64,000 nt of DNA from Algoriphagus lutimaris. GTDB lineage: Bacteria; Bacteroidota; Bacteroidia; Cytophagales; Cyclobacteriaceae. This document shows, piece after piece, positions 17,803 through 26,710 of the stretch (its first letter is position 1; every line of letters starts with the position of its first letter). The stretch lies in NCBI RefSeq assembly GCF_017051705.1, contig NZ_JAFIDJ010000002.1, forward strand, positions 702,384-766,383, written 5' to 3'. Position numbers and translations under genes: made by a program. Under the pieces are notes generated by a model. That model had not been told where the DNA came from. It was given only the letters and a program-made list of their open reading frames with translations, and ran no database searches.

Positions 17803-19986
17803 ATGACCCAAAAACACTCCAAAATCGAAACGTTGAACCGGAGAGAATTCCTGAAGTCATCGGGAGGTATTGCCTTATTTATCGGAGCATCCGGGATTTT
17901 TCCGGCCTTGGTTTCTTGTACAGATACCAAAAAAATCCAGGAGCAATTTGAAAAACATGCCATTACCGCTTGGGTAAAGATTTCAGAAGATGGTCAGATC
18001 ATAATTTATAATCCTGCATCAGAAATGGGACAAGGTTCCATGACTTCTTTACCCTTGATTTTTGCCGAAGAAATGGATGCCGATTGGTCCAATGTACAAG
18101 TAGAGTTTTCTCCCCAGGAAAGTGATATCTACGGTTCACCAGGTTGGGCTCCCGGAAGCAAATTGATGTTTACGGTAGGTAGTAGAACCACCAATAGTTA
18201 TTTCAATACGATGCGAACAGCCGGTGCACAAGCAAGAGCTATTTTGCTCCATGCTGCAGCTCAGCATTGGAAGGTGCCAGTGGGAGAGTTGAGTGCTGAA
18301 AACAGTGTGGTTTCCCATACCGGCTCGGGTAAAACGATCACCTACGGAGAATTGATACCCTATTTGGTTGCTGGAGAAACTATGCCGGATTTATCAGAAG
18401 TACCTCTGAAGGCCCCAGACAAATTCAAATTGATCGGTCATGAAATACCTAGGACGGAAATCCCCTCCAAAGTAGATGGCACTGCCCAATTTGCAATTGA
18501 TATTCGCCTACCAGATATGCTTTATGGAGTACTGGAAAGAGGAAACCTTCATGGAGCCAAACCCACCTTACTCAATGAGTCTGAAATTTTGGGATTGGAA
18601 GGGGTAGTCAAAATCGTTCCTTACGATTATGCCATTGGAATCATTGCCACGAAGCTAGAGCTAGCCTTAAAGGCAAAAAGTCAGCTCAAAATCGATTGGA
18701 GTACTTCAAATGCCTCAGGCTTTAACTCAGAAGAAATCTACAGCGAATACAAAAAGATTGCCAACCAAAATCAATCGGGAGAGGTCATTATTAATGAAGG
18801 AGATGTAAGCCAAGCATTTCAGAATGCTTCCAAAGTTTATCAAGCGGATTTTAAAAACGATTATGTCTACCACGCCCAACTGGAACCTTTAAATGCAGTC
18901 ATACAGGTTTCGGAAGATCTTCGGAAAGCCGACGTTTGGGTAGGTAGTCAACAAGGGACCGATACCAAACTTGGGGTACCAAGAGTGTTGGGGATCCCTC
19001 CCGAAAATGTCAATGTCCATTTACAATATTTGGGAGGTGGTTTTGGAAGGAGAAGCCTCAGTGATTTTGTGGAAGAATGTGCTGTACTGGCCAAGGAAGT
19101 AGCTCCAAAACCCGTAAAATTGATCTGGACACGTGAAGATGACCTGAGATATGGTACTTTCAGACCTATGTCCCTTCAACGAATCAAAGCAAGTGTTGAT
19201 GTTTCTGGAACTATCCATGCGTTTTCGCATACGGTCGTAGGAGACGGAGGAAATCTGGTGGCCAGTGGTATCCGAAACGATCATTATGCCATTCCCAATC
19301 AATTTGCCGATTGGAGATCCACTTCCCATGGGATTCGATTAAAGCATTGGCGTTCGGTAGGACATGGTCCAAATAAATTTGCCATAGAATCCATGTTAGA
19401 TCAAATTGCCTTTGATCAAAAAATAAGTCCTGTAACACTACGGAAGAAGCTGATGATCAACTCACCGAGGGCCTTAGCTACCTTGGAGAAAGCCGTAGAA
19501 ATTTCCAGTTGGGAAGAACCATCTCCTGAGGGCTATGCCAAGGGAATCTCATTCGTGGAACACGGATCTTTAGGTACAGGAGTAGTGGAGATTTCATTGA
19601 ATAAAGAAACTGGCGAAATTAAAGTACATCGTGTTTGGATTGCTTTGGACGCCGGAACCATCATTCAGCCCGATAATGTCAAAGCGCAGATGGAAGGCGG
19701 GATCATCATGGGGATTAGCAGTGCCTTGAAAGAAAAAATTTCGGTAGTGGATGGTCAGGTTCAGCAACGTAATTTCAATGATTATTCTTTGCTGAGAATG
19801 CAGGATGCCCCAGATAGCATTGAAACGGTGTTGATTCCATCTGGAGAAACTCCTCAAGGAGTGGGAGAAACAGCAACACCGATGGTGGCTGGTGCCATTG
19901 CCAATGCTTTCCTTCAATTAACCGGAAAACATTTACTACATATGCCATTCACCCCAGATCGGGTCTTGGAAGCTCTGAATTCCTGA
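17803..19986 (+). CDS. Molybdenum hydroxylase large subunit (IorB-like), Tat-exported
   Basis: A 727-residue molybdopterin-cytosine-dinucleotide-binding subunit. The N-terminus has the twin-arginine motif LNRREFLK with a hydrophobic stretch, so it is exported folded. The two aldehyde oxidase/xanthine dehydrogenase domains follow: TEIPSKVDGTAQFAIDIRLP, the molybdopterin loop GGGFGRR, and near the C-terminus QGVGETATP with the catalytic Glu. Relatives oxidise isoquinoline, aldehydes or related N-heterocycles and aromatic aldehydes with water as oxygen donor. The substrate is not predictable. It forms an operon with the iron-sulfur subunit. No cytochrome c partner, FAD subunit or XdhC-like maturation gene is adjacent. 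A bidirectional terminator follows. Confidence 0.85.
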   Translation: MTQKHSKIETLNRREFLKSSGGIALFIGASGIFPALVSCTDTKKIQEQFEKHAITAWVKISEDGQIIIYNPASEMGQGSMTSLPLIFAEEMDADWSNVQVEFSPQESDIYGSPGWAPGSKLMFTVGSRTTNSYFNTMRTAGAQARAILLHAAAQHWKVPVGELSAENSVVSHTGSGKTITYGELIPYLVAGETMPDLSEVPLKAPDKFKLIGHEIPRTEIPSKVDGTAQFAIDIRLPDMLYGVLERGNLHGAKPTLLNESEILGLEGVVKIVPYDYAIGIIATKLELALKAKSQLKIDWSTSNASGFNSEEIYSEYKKIANQNQSGEVIINEGDVSQAFQNASKVYQADFKNDYVYHAQLEPLNAVIQVSEDLRKADVWVGSQQGTDTKLGVPRVLGIPPENVNVHLQYLGGGFGRRSLSDFVEECAVLAKEVAPKPVKLIWTREDDLRYGTFRPMSLQRIKASVDVSGTIHAFSHTVVGDGGNLVASGIRNDHYAIPNQFADWRSTSHGIRLKHWRSVGHGPNKFAIESMLDQIAFDQKISPVTLRKKLMINSPRALATLEKAVEISSWEEPSPEGYAKGISFVEHGSLGTGVVEISLNKETGEIKVHRVWIALDAGTIIQPDNVKAQMEGGIIMGISSALKEKISVVDGQVQQRNFNDYSLLRMQDAPDSIETVLIPSGETPQGVGETATPMVAGAIANAFLQLTGKHLLHMPFTPDRVLEALNS

Positions 19987-20012
19987 AAAAAGATAGACGT
20001 TTAAAAAATAGT

Positions 20013-20052
20013 AAAACACCTTCTGAAGAAATTTACCTTCAAAAGGTGTTTT
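20013..20052. terminator. Bidirectional terminator
   Basis: AAAACACCTT (20013-20022) pairs with AAGGTGTTTT (20043-20052), with a small inner TGAAG/CTTCA pairing. It has an A run on one side and a T run on the other and lies between the convergent molybdenum hydroxylase and DsrE-like genes. Confidence 0.8.
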
Positions 20053-20056
20053 TTCT

Positions 20057-20767
20057 TTAACCTAGACTGGAATCGATGTAAGCAATTTTATTTTCTGCCA
20101 ATCGACCTAATGCCCAAACTCCAGAAGGTGCAGGTAAAATTCCAGGAAGAGTTCCTGCCACAAAATCCTGATACACTTCCTCTTGTTTCAAGCCCATCTT
20201 CTGGGCCACAAACATGGCATTTACTTTTCTAGCCATATCACAGACACAAAAAACTGCGCCCTGCTCCTGCAATCCTTTGATACCAGCAAGCCCCGGAAGT
20301 GGAAAAACCCCATCTTCTGGGATATAGTATGGATTTTTTAAAGCAGGTTGCTTTGTGACAGGGTCATTATACCCAAAAAATTCTCCCAGCTTGTACTTGG
20401 AAATTGTCTCATCGTTCAAGGCGAATATCATCCCGTGGTGACGAAGTACATTAAAAATACCTAGCTGTTCACCCGGAGTACCAGTCTCCGCATTGGTCAA
20501 ATAATACACATTGGACCAAATGAATCCCCATGGAATGGCTTGAGAAATATCATAGGAAACCGGATGCTTCTTCTTCCCTATTCTTTTAATTTCCTCATCC
20601 AGTTCCGCTCCACCGGCACCCATATTGCTCATGGCAAATCCTGATGAAGCATCCTTGTTGATTTTAGCCTGAAGGTTGTTTGGAAGTAAACTAAGTCCGG
20701 AGGCAACCGCCCCAGTAGCAACTAAACCAATGAAATTCCTTCTCGATTGTATGATGTCCTCTTTCAT
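20057..20767 (-). CDS. Tat-exported DsrE-like protein
   Basis: A 236-residue protein with a twin-arginine signal (QSRRNFIGLVATGAVASG, cleavage near LQA). The mature part (about 75-230) resembles the DsrE/DsrF-like alpha/beta fold. It has HHGMIFALNDETI, GAVFCVCDMARKVNAMF with a Cys-x-Cys pair, and the ending LPAPSGVWALGRLAE. Similar uncharacterised Tat proteins end in PSGVWALGRAQE-type strings. The two cysteines could carry sulfur or bind metal, but no activity is proven. It is convergent with the Tat-exported molybdenum hydroxylase, sharing the terminator, so the two may act in one periplasmic process. That link is inference from position. Confidence 0.6.
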   Translation of the reverse strand: MKEDIIQSRRNFIGLVATGAVASGLSLLPNNLQAKINKDASSGFAMSNMGAGGAELDEEIKRIGKKKHPVSYDISQAIPWGFIWSNVYYLTNAETGTPGEQLGIFNVLRHHGMIFALNDETISKYKLGEFFGYNDPVTKQPALKNPYYIPEDGVFPLPGLAGIKGLQEQGAVFCVCDMARKVNAMFVAQKMGLKQEEVYQDFVAGTLPGILPAPSGVWALGRLAENKIAYIDSSLG

Positions 20768-21053
20768 AATAAAATATGGTTTATGATTTAAATTGATTAA
20801 AAAGCAGATTTGGGGATGGGGACTTCTGATACTTAAAACAATCCACTTCCTTGCCCTATTCCATTACAGGAAGCTGGTTTCAATTCACTTCTCCAGTTGT
20901 GAGAAATAATGATGAGTCAAAATTGCAAAGAGAAAGATGAGGATACTACACCCAAAAAGATGATTTTAAAAAATCACACAATAGTGTGAGAAGCAACTTG
21001 AATAGCCAACTTCAGAGGACTTTCCAGCAAAAAAATAATTGACATCCTGAGGA

Positions 21054-21947
21054 TTAATGGCTTAAGTACCAGCTGAAGCTATGGTCCAAGATATGCTGCT
21101 TTTCCGAACGGATAAATTCTAGAAATGCCTGGCTAATGGGAGATAGTTTTTTGCCTTTGAGCCAAATCAATCGCCACTCTGTTTTGATGGGTAAATCCAC
21201 AGATTCAAGGATAAATAATTCTTTATTGACCAATTCATTATGAATCCCAATCATTGGCATGATGGAATAACCCAGCCCAGCAATCACCGCCTGTTTTACT
21301 GCTTCATTGGAAGTCAACTCCATCCTTTTCCTCTGCTTTCCTTGGTGCTCCTCAAAATATTTCTCCATGGCCAATCGGGTGGCAGACCCTTCTTCTCTAT
21401 AAATCAGGGGCTTTTTCTCATCTCTAAAATCTTGATTTCCAATAAGGTATAGTTTATTTTCTATCAATAGCTCTTCCTCTACAGGTAGCTTTTCAGGAAC
21501 AACAGACACCAAGGCAAAATCTGTTTCATTATTCTTTAAGCTCTCTATCACACGGCTTTTATTGGTCACATCTAAAACCAAATCAATTCCGGTATGCAAT
21601 TCCATAAATCCGGATAGAAAGTAAGGAATGACATACTTCCCGGTAGAAGCTGAAGAAATGCTAAGTCTCCCCGTCAAAATCCCCTGATAGGCTTGGGTTT
21701 TATAGGTGATATTATCCAACTCTTGAATTACCCGCTCTGCTACCTGTGCGATTTCCTTCCCAAAATCTGTAATGTATAACTGCCGACCAATGACCTCAGT
21801 CAAGGGGATTTCAAATTGGTCCTGAAGATTTTTTAACTGGATAGAGACTGCAGGTTGTGTCATGAAAAGCTCCTCAGAGGCCTTGGTAATACTCCTTGTC
21901 TGTACCACTTTTAAAAAGATCTGTAACTGATGTATCGTGTAATTCAT
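21054..21947 (-). CDS. LysR-family transcriptional regulator
   Basis: A 297-residue LysR regulator. The winged helix-turn-helix occupies residues 1-60 (MNYTIHQLQIFLKVVQTRSI, then TQPAVSIQLKNLQ for the recognition helix). The effector-binding domain covers about 88-290. It is divergent from the small unknown gene, dabB and dabA, with only 90 bases between the starts, so it very probably controls that inorganic-carbon uptake operon. LysR proteins related to CcmR/CbbR/CmpR regulate carbon-concentrating genes in autotrophs. The upstream 286-base gap (20768-21053) shows only A/T-rich sequence with no clear element. Confidence 0.9.
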   Translation of the reverse strand: MNYTIHQLQIFLKVVQTRSITKASEELFMTQPAVSIQLKNLQDQFEIPLTEVIGRQLYITDFGKEIAQVAERVIQELDNITYKTQAYQGILTGRLSISSASTGKYVIPYFLSGFMELHTGIDLVLDVTNKSRVIESLKNNETDFALVSVVPEKLPVEEELLIENKLYLIGNQDFRDEKKPLIYREEGSATRLAMEKYFEEHQGKQRKRMELTSNEAVKQAVIAGLGYSIMPMIGIHNELVNKELFILESVDLPIKTEWRLIWLKGKKLSPISQAFLEFIRSEKQHILDHSFSWYLSH

Positions 21948-22037
21948 AAATTTTGTTTATGTATATTATAATAAATATAAATAAAAATTTATAAATAAGA
22001 TTTCCAAACTTTGTATCGAAATCTAAAGACTTGAAGT
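21948..22037. promoter_or_regulatory. Divergent LysR/DAB control region
   Basis: The 90-base gap between the LysR start and the 101-residue gene is almost pure A/T between 21960 and 22005, with repeated ATAAAT/ATTTAT half sites that could serve as LysR T-N11-A boxes. An exact operator cannot be assigned by eye. The location alone argues for divergent control. Confidence 0.45.
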
Positions 22038-22343
22038 ATGATACAAACAGAATTGACAGAAAAAAAACCAGTTGAACTCCAAAAGTATGATCTGATCAAA
22101 GGAGATTTCTCCCCTGAGGATGCTTCAGAAATGATTTATCATATGATCTCCAAGAAGATAAATTTCCACGAGCACAGAAATTTTAGCAGTGAGATCAGGT
22201 TTGGAGAAGTGGATCAGCATTCAGTTGAACGTATCCAGCAATTAAAAGCCTGTTTATCCTCATTTAATACAGTAATCAAGGAAGCAAAAGAGCAGGGCAG
22301 AAATCTGAAAATTTCCTCCACCATTTCTGTAGAACTTATATAA
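22038..22343 (+). CDS. Small unknown protein in the DAB operon
   Basis: A 101-residue soluble protein I do not recognise. It is charged, with no signal peptide or membrane helix. A helical N-terminal part contains DFSPEDASEMIYHMI, a His-rich stretch INFHEHRNFS follows, and the ending RNLKISSTISVEL looks like a beta strand. It starts 90 bases from the LysR gene and ends 14 bases before dabB, so it is the first gene of the DAB operon. It could be a regulatory or assembly factor for the DAB complex. Confidence 0.7.
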   Translation: MIQTELTEKKPVELQKYDLIKGDFSPEDASEMIYHMISKKINFHEHRNFSSEIRFGEVDQHSVERIQQLKACLSSFNTVIKEAKEQGRNLKISSTISVELI

Positions 22344-22357
22344 TCAATCGATTAGCT

Positions 22358-24022
22358 ATGCTTCAAAACCTACTTACATTTCTAACCTTGGTATCTCCGG
22401 TTGTCTTTATATTGACAGCAATTGTATCTTGGTTCCAACCGGGAATTCGACCATTTTTTCTTAAAAAATTGGCTACGGCTGCTTCTATCATAAGTATTTC
22501 CATCGCCGCTTTAAGCGGTTTTTTTGTAGCCAATTACTCCTTGTTGGAATCTCCTTTTTATGGAATAGCAGATTTGGGATTCAGTATTAGATTGGATGCG
22601 CTGAGTGTAATTATGCTGAATATGATTGCCTTATTAGGATTTATTGTGATCAGATTTAGCTTGAATTACTTAGATGGTGATTCCCGGCATGGAACATTTA
22701 TAGGAAGATTGGCCGCAGCCATTGCCTCTGTTCAGCTCTTGGTCTTATCAGGAAACCTAGGAATACTATTTATTTCCTGGGTACTCACTAGCATGTCCCT
22801 TCATAGATTGCTGGTATTTTACAAGGAAAGACCTGGTGCCATCATCGCTGCCCGTAAAAAATTCATTGTGGCACGACTTGGAGATGTCAGCCTATTGGCA
22901 GCCGCTATTCTCCTATATTCTCAATTTGGGACTGGAAACTTAGAAGTACTTTTCCAAACGATAAAAAGTAATCTTGCTACCGGAATCTCCATGCCCGGGA
23001 TCGAGCTGGTTGCAGTACTTTTAGCATCAGCAGCTATCCTGAAATCCGCTCAATTCCCTACTCATGGGTGGTTGATTGAAGTGATGGAAACCCCCACTCC
23101 TGTATCTGCACTCCTACATGCAGGATTACTCAATGCAGGTCCATTTCTGATTATTCGAATGGCCTTTGTAATGGATGCAAGTACTTATGCTTCAGCGATC
23201 TTAATAGGGATTGGAGGATTTACCGCACTTTTTGCTTCGGTCGTTTTCCTTACCCAAACATCTGTCAAAACAGCCTTGGGATATTCAAGTGTGGCACATA
23301 TGGGCTTTAGCCTGATGACTTGTGGTTTGGGGGTTTATCCTGCCGCGATGCTTCACTTAGTATCGCACTCCTTCTATAAAGCTCATTCTTTCCTATCCTC
23401 GGGAAGTGTAATCGAGGTAATCAGAGCTTCAAATGTTATTAACTACAAACGAATAGGAAGCCCAATAAGAATTTTAATGGGTGCCCTTCTAGCTTTGGTT
23501 TTATATTCAGGTTTTGCCATGCTTTGGGGTATAGATCCGCAAAAAGAACTATCCTTACTTGCCATAGGAGCAATCATCATCTTGGGACTGACCAGACTCT
23601 TTACCTCTGCGATAGATTCGAATGGGGGTATGAAGCTGATCTCAAGAGCAATTGCTTTATCTATGCTTGTTACCTTGTCTTTCTTCACCCTTGAATCAGG
23701 TGCGCACTTCCTGCTTTCTTCCCAAGTTCCTGAACTAACTCAACCCAATCTATTTGAAAGCATCTTATTGGGCATCATGTTGATTGCCTTTGGAATCACA
23801 GTGTTCATTCAAATCCTTGCTCCTACTCTTTCCTCAAACCCTGCCTACTTGGCTATGTCAGTTCACATTAGAAATGGTCTATACATCAATACAATATTTG
23901 ACAGAATGGTAAGATCACTTTATACGCATAAACCTTTGCAGCATCCAGCTTTGATTTCAAAGTCTGTTCGGCAAAAGTCTAGACAAGAGGAAACTTTGGA
24001 AAAAACTCTTGCAGAAGCTTAA
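22358..24022 (+). CDS. dabB: DabB, membrane subunit of DAB inorganic-carbon uptake
   Basis: A 554-residue polytopic membrane protein related to the NuoL/MrpA proton-channel subunits. The core shows the family segment SAQFPTHGWLIEVMETPTPV followed by SALLHAG (about 228-255) and about 13 or more hydrophobic helices. On its own this would be called an NADH-quinone oxidoreductase L-like protein. The neighbouring DabA (DUF2309) gene 15 bases downstream identifies it as DabB, which couples the cation gradient to DabA-driven carbon dioxide hydration. The pair works as an energised, vectorial carbonic anhydrase that traps bicarbonate in the cytoplasm. The C-terminal 60 residues are soluble and basic. 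Confidence 0.9.
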   Translation: MLQNLLTFLTLVSPVVFILTAIVSWFQPGIRPFFLKKLATAASIISISIAALSGFFVANYSLLESPFYGIADLGFSIRLDALSVIMLNMIALLGFIVIRFSLNYLDGDSRHGTFIGRLAAAIASVQLLVLSGNLGILFISWVLTSMSLHRLLVFYKERPGAIIAARKKFIVARLGDVSLLAAAILLYSQFGTGNLEVLFQTIKSNLATGISMPGIELVAVLLASAAILKSAQFPTHGWLIEVMETPTPVSALLHAGLLNAGPFLIIRMAFVMDASTYASAILIGIGGFTALFASVVFLTQTSVKTALGYSSVAHMGFSLMTCGLGVYPAAMLHLVSHSFYKAHSFLSSGSVIEVIRASNVINYKRIGSPIRILMGALLALVLYSGFAMLWGIDPQKELSLLAIGAIIILGLTRLFTSAIDSNGGMKLISRAIALSMLVTLSFFTLESGAHFLLSSQVPELTQPNLFESILLGIMLIAFGITVFIQILAPTLSSNPAYLAMSVHIRNGLYINTIFDRMVRSLYTHKPLQHPALISKSVRQKSRQEETLEKTLAEA

Positions 24023-24037
24023 ACTAAGTGTAGAAAT

Positions 24038-26572
24038 ATGCAATCCGCTAAAAGTCATCAAATGAACCATCTCAAAACTTCTACCATGAATACACTCGAA
24101 AATCTGGATCAAGACCAAAAACTCCTGATGAAAACCATGAAAACAGCAGGAAAGAAAATCGCTCCTGTCTGGCCTTTGGAGAATTTTGTAGCCGTAAACC
24201 CCTACCTTGGATTTACTGAAAAAAGATTTGAACAGGTTGCACATGAATTGGCTACAGCGGGAGATATACAAATGACCCTACCTAGCTCTTTTTACCTCCA
24301 AAAGATCCAGGAAGGAAGTTTGAAAAAGGAAGACGTTCTCCAGGTTTTGAAGCATAGAAAAAGCAAACAGGGATATAAGGAATTCATTCAATCAGTAGAA
24401 AATAACAGGGGTTCCAATGAATCCATGATTTATGTTTCCACGGTGGCAGACTTAGCCACGCAAGTCACCCAAAAGGACTGGAACCGTTTCGTCACCTCCA
24501 GAATTTCTCAATGGGCAGCATCTTACTTCGATAAAGGTCAGGCGATCTGGATTGCTGCAGATCAACAGGTAAGTATTTTCAAAGCTTGGAAAACTGAAGC
24601 CCAATTGGACAAAACTCCAGACCTGAGTGGTTTAACTAATTTTAGAAAAATTATCCAATCTTTTCCTGATCATCCGATCCAAGCTGCTCAGAAAGCAATT
24701 GAAATACTTGGGATACCTGCTGATCAAACCTCATTTTACTTTCATCGACTCCTACTGAAACAAGGAGGATGGGCAGCTCATGTAGCTAGGTTAGATTGGG
24801 ATAAACAATTAGCAGGAGAAAAAGATGGGATGATCGTAGAATTTCTTGCTGTCCTGATTTGCTGGGAAGCTGCTCTATTGAAAAGCCTAAAAGGGTTTGA
24901 AATCGTACCTTTGTGGGAAGATCTAAAAGATCAATGGATAGGAAGTGAAGAGGACTTGGAAGTCAACAAGCAACTCACTGAAAATCTGATTCTTCAAGAA
25001 GCATTTGATTTGGCTACTCAACGAAGGCTGATAGAGAAGTTTAAAAATATTCAGGGCGGAAATAAATCCAAGAAAGAGCAGCCTAAGGCTCAGGCGGTAT
25101 TTTGCATCGATGTAAGATCCGAAGTCTTCCGAAGAAATTTGGAATTAGTGGACCAGTCGATCGAAACCCTGGGATTTGCGGGATTTTTCGGATTCCCGAT
25201 CAACTACATTCCCTTAGGACATCAAAGCGGAGAGGCACAATGTCCGGTTTTATTGAAAACAGGGCCAACAATTGAGGAGCAGATCCCTGATCCTGAAATC
25301 CATGAGAAAGCGGTCAAAGACCGTATTTTGTCTCATCAAATTGGTAATGTATGGAAGTCTTTCAAATCCGGAGCGGTCACCTGCTTCAGCTTTGTGAGCC
25401 CCATGGGTATATCTTATCTACCCAAAATCTTCACAGATTCCTTTCGATGGACGAGACCGGTTCCCCATCCAGATAAGCAAGGGATTTCTTCCAGCATTTT
25501 AAAAAGTAAAACAGTCCAATTGGAACCTCATTACTATGAAGCTGACTCGGCAGGGATTCCACTTGATCAACAAATTCAGATGGCCAAAAACGCCTTAAAA
25601 GCCATGTCACTTACAGATGATTTTGGAAAATTCGTCATGATAGTCGGGCATGGCTCCAGTACTGTCAATAACCCTCATGCCACAGGATATGATTGTGGGG
25701 CTTGTGGAGGACATACAGGCGAAGCCAATGCCAAAGTAGCGGCAGCCGTGTTAAATAACCGGGAAGTAAGAACCGGCTTACTCCAAGAAAACATCTTCAT
25801 CCCTGTTCAGACCATTTTCCTGGCCTGTTTACATGATACTACTACTGACGAAGTGACCATTTTTAATGAACAAGTGGTGCCGTCCGAAAGAGCACAAGAA
25901 TTGGAAGATCTGAAAAATTCCCTTAAAAATGCAGGGAAAGCTTCCAGAACAGAGCGGGCGCTCCGAATGTCAAGTCAAAAGAATTCAAGTGTGGAAAAGA
26001 TGATTTTTGCAAAAAGTAAAGATTGGTCAGAAACCCGACCAGAGTGGGGATTGGCTGGCTGCTCCACATTCGTGGTCGCTAACCGGGAGAAAACAAAAAA
26101 TCTGGACCTAGAAGGAAAATCATTCCTCCAATCTTATGATTGGAAAAAAGATCAAGGCTTCTCAATTCTCGAATTGATCATGACCGCACCAATGGTAGTG
26201 ACCAGTTGGATCAACCTCCAATATTATGGATCAACAGTGGACAACAAGCACCACGGGTCTGGTAACAAAACCTTACACAATGTCACTGCTGGTCTGGGAG
26301 TTTTAGAAGGATTCTCCGGGGATTTAAGAGTAGGGCTTCCCTTACAAGCAATCCATGATGGAGAGAATTATCAACATGAGCCCAATCGCTTACAGGTGAT
26401 TATTCATGCGCCTCTTGAAGCTATCAACGGGATCTTAGAAAAGCATCCCTCTGTAAAAAATCTATGTGATAATGAATGGATATTTCTGATGGCCATGGAT
26501 GAGGAAGGCTACATCTCTGACCGTTATATGGGTAACCTAAAATGGCAAAGCTTAACCCAACATGTGGCCTAA
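24038..26572 (+). CDS. dabA: DabA, zinc carbonic-anhydrase-like subunit of DAB
   Basis: An 844-residue protein of the DUF2309/DabA family. The zinc ligands known for the Halothiobacillus DabA are Cys, Asp, His and Cys. They are matched here by Cys356 and Asp358 in FCIDVRSE, His538 in VGHGSS and Cys553 in GYDCGACGGH. The His-Cys spacing of 15 residues equals that of the characterised enzyme. Upstream ENFVAVNPYLGF is another family hallmark. The ATG at 24038 is used, although a later ATG at 24089 (MNTLENLDQD) may be the true start. DabA sits on the cytoplasmic face of DabB and converts carbon dioxide to bicarbonate. A strong terminator follows. Confidence 0.92.
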   Translation: MQSAKSHQMNHLKTSTMNTLENLDQDQKLLMKTMKTAGKKIAPVWPLENFVAVNPYLGFTEKRFEQVAHELATAGDIQMTLPSSFYLQKIQEGSLKKEDVLQVLKHRKSKQGYKEFIQSVENNRGSNESMIYVSTVADLATQVTQKDWNRFVTSRISQWAASYFDKGQAIWIAADQQVSIFKAWKTEAQLDKTPDLSGLTNFRKIIQSFPDHPIQAAQKAIEILGIPADQTSFYFHRLLLKQGGWAAHVARLDWDKQLAGEKDGMIVEFLAVLICWEAALLKSLKGFEIVPLWEDLKDQWIGSEEDLEVNKQLTENLILQEAFDLATQRRLIEKFKNIQGGNKSKKEQPKAQAVFCIDVRSEVFRRNLELVDQSIETLGFAGFFGFPINYIPLGHQSGEAQCPVLLKTGPTIEEQIPDPEIHEKAVKDRILSHQIGNVWKSFKSGAVTCFSFVSPMGISYLPKIFTDSFRWTRPVPHPDKQGISSSILKSKTVQLEPHYYEADSAGIPLDQQIQMAKNALKAMSLTDDFGKFVMIVGHGSSTVNNPHATGYDCGACGGHTGEANAKVAAAVLNNREVRTGLLQENIFIPVQTIFLACLHDTTTDEVTIFNEQVVPSERAQELEDLKNSLKNAGKASRTERALRMSSQKNSSVEKMIFAKSKDWSETRPEWGLAGCSTFVVANREKTKNLDLEGKSFLQSYDWKKDQGFSILELIMTAPMVVTSWINLQYYGSTVDNKHHGSGNKTLHNVTAGLGVLEGFSGDLRVGLPLQAIHDGENYQHEPNRLQVIIHAPLEAINGILEKHPSVKNLCDNEWIFLMAMDEEGYISDRYMGNLKWQSLTQHVA

Positions 26573-26578
26573 TTTTAC

Positions 26579-26616
26579 AATGGCAAATAACTAGGTTATT
26601 TGCCATTACTTTTTTA
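26579..26616 (+). terminator. Terminator of the DAB operon
   Basis: AATGGCAAATAAC (26579-26591) pairs perfectly with GTTATTTGCCATT (26595-26607) over a three-base TAG loop. A T run (ACTTTTTTA) follows. The 13-bp stem makes this a strong Rho-independent terminator. Confidence 0.9.
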
Positions 26617-26710
26617 TCAGTAATCCCAGAATAAACTAGAATGCTCTTTATTTTTGATTTATCTAAAGTATTTTCAAATAACTTTTCATAAAGATGAATC
26701 ATCCTTTTAG

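Noticed and set aside
26649-26656. TATTTTTG as promoter of the methyltransferase gene
   Set aside because: It matches the -7 consensus, but no TTTG lies at the right upstream distance and T runs produce such matches by chance.
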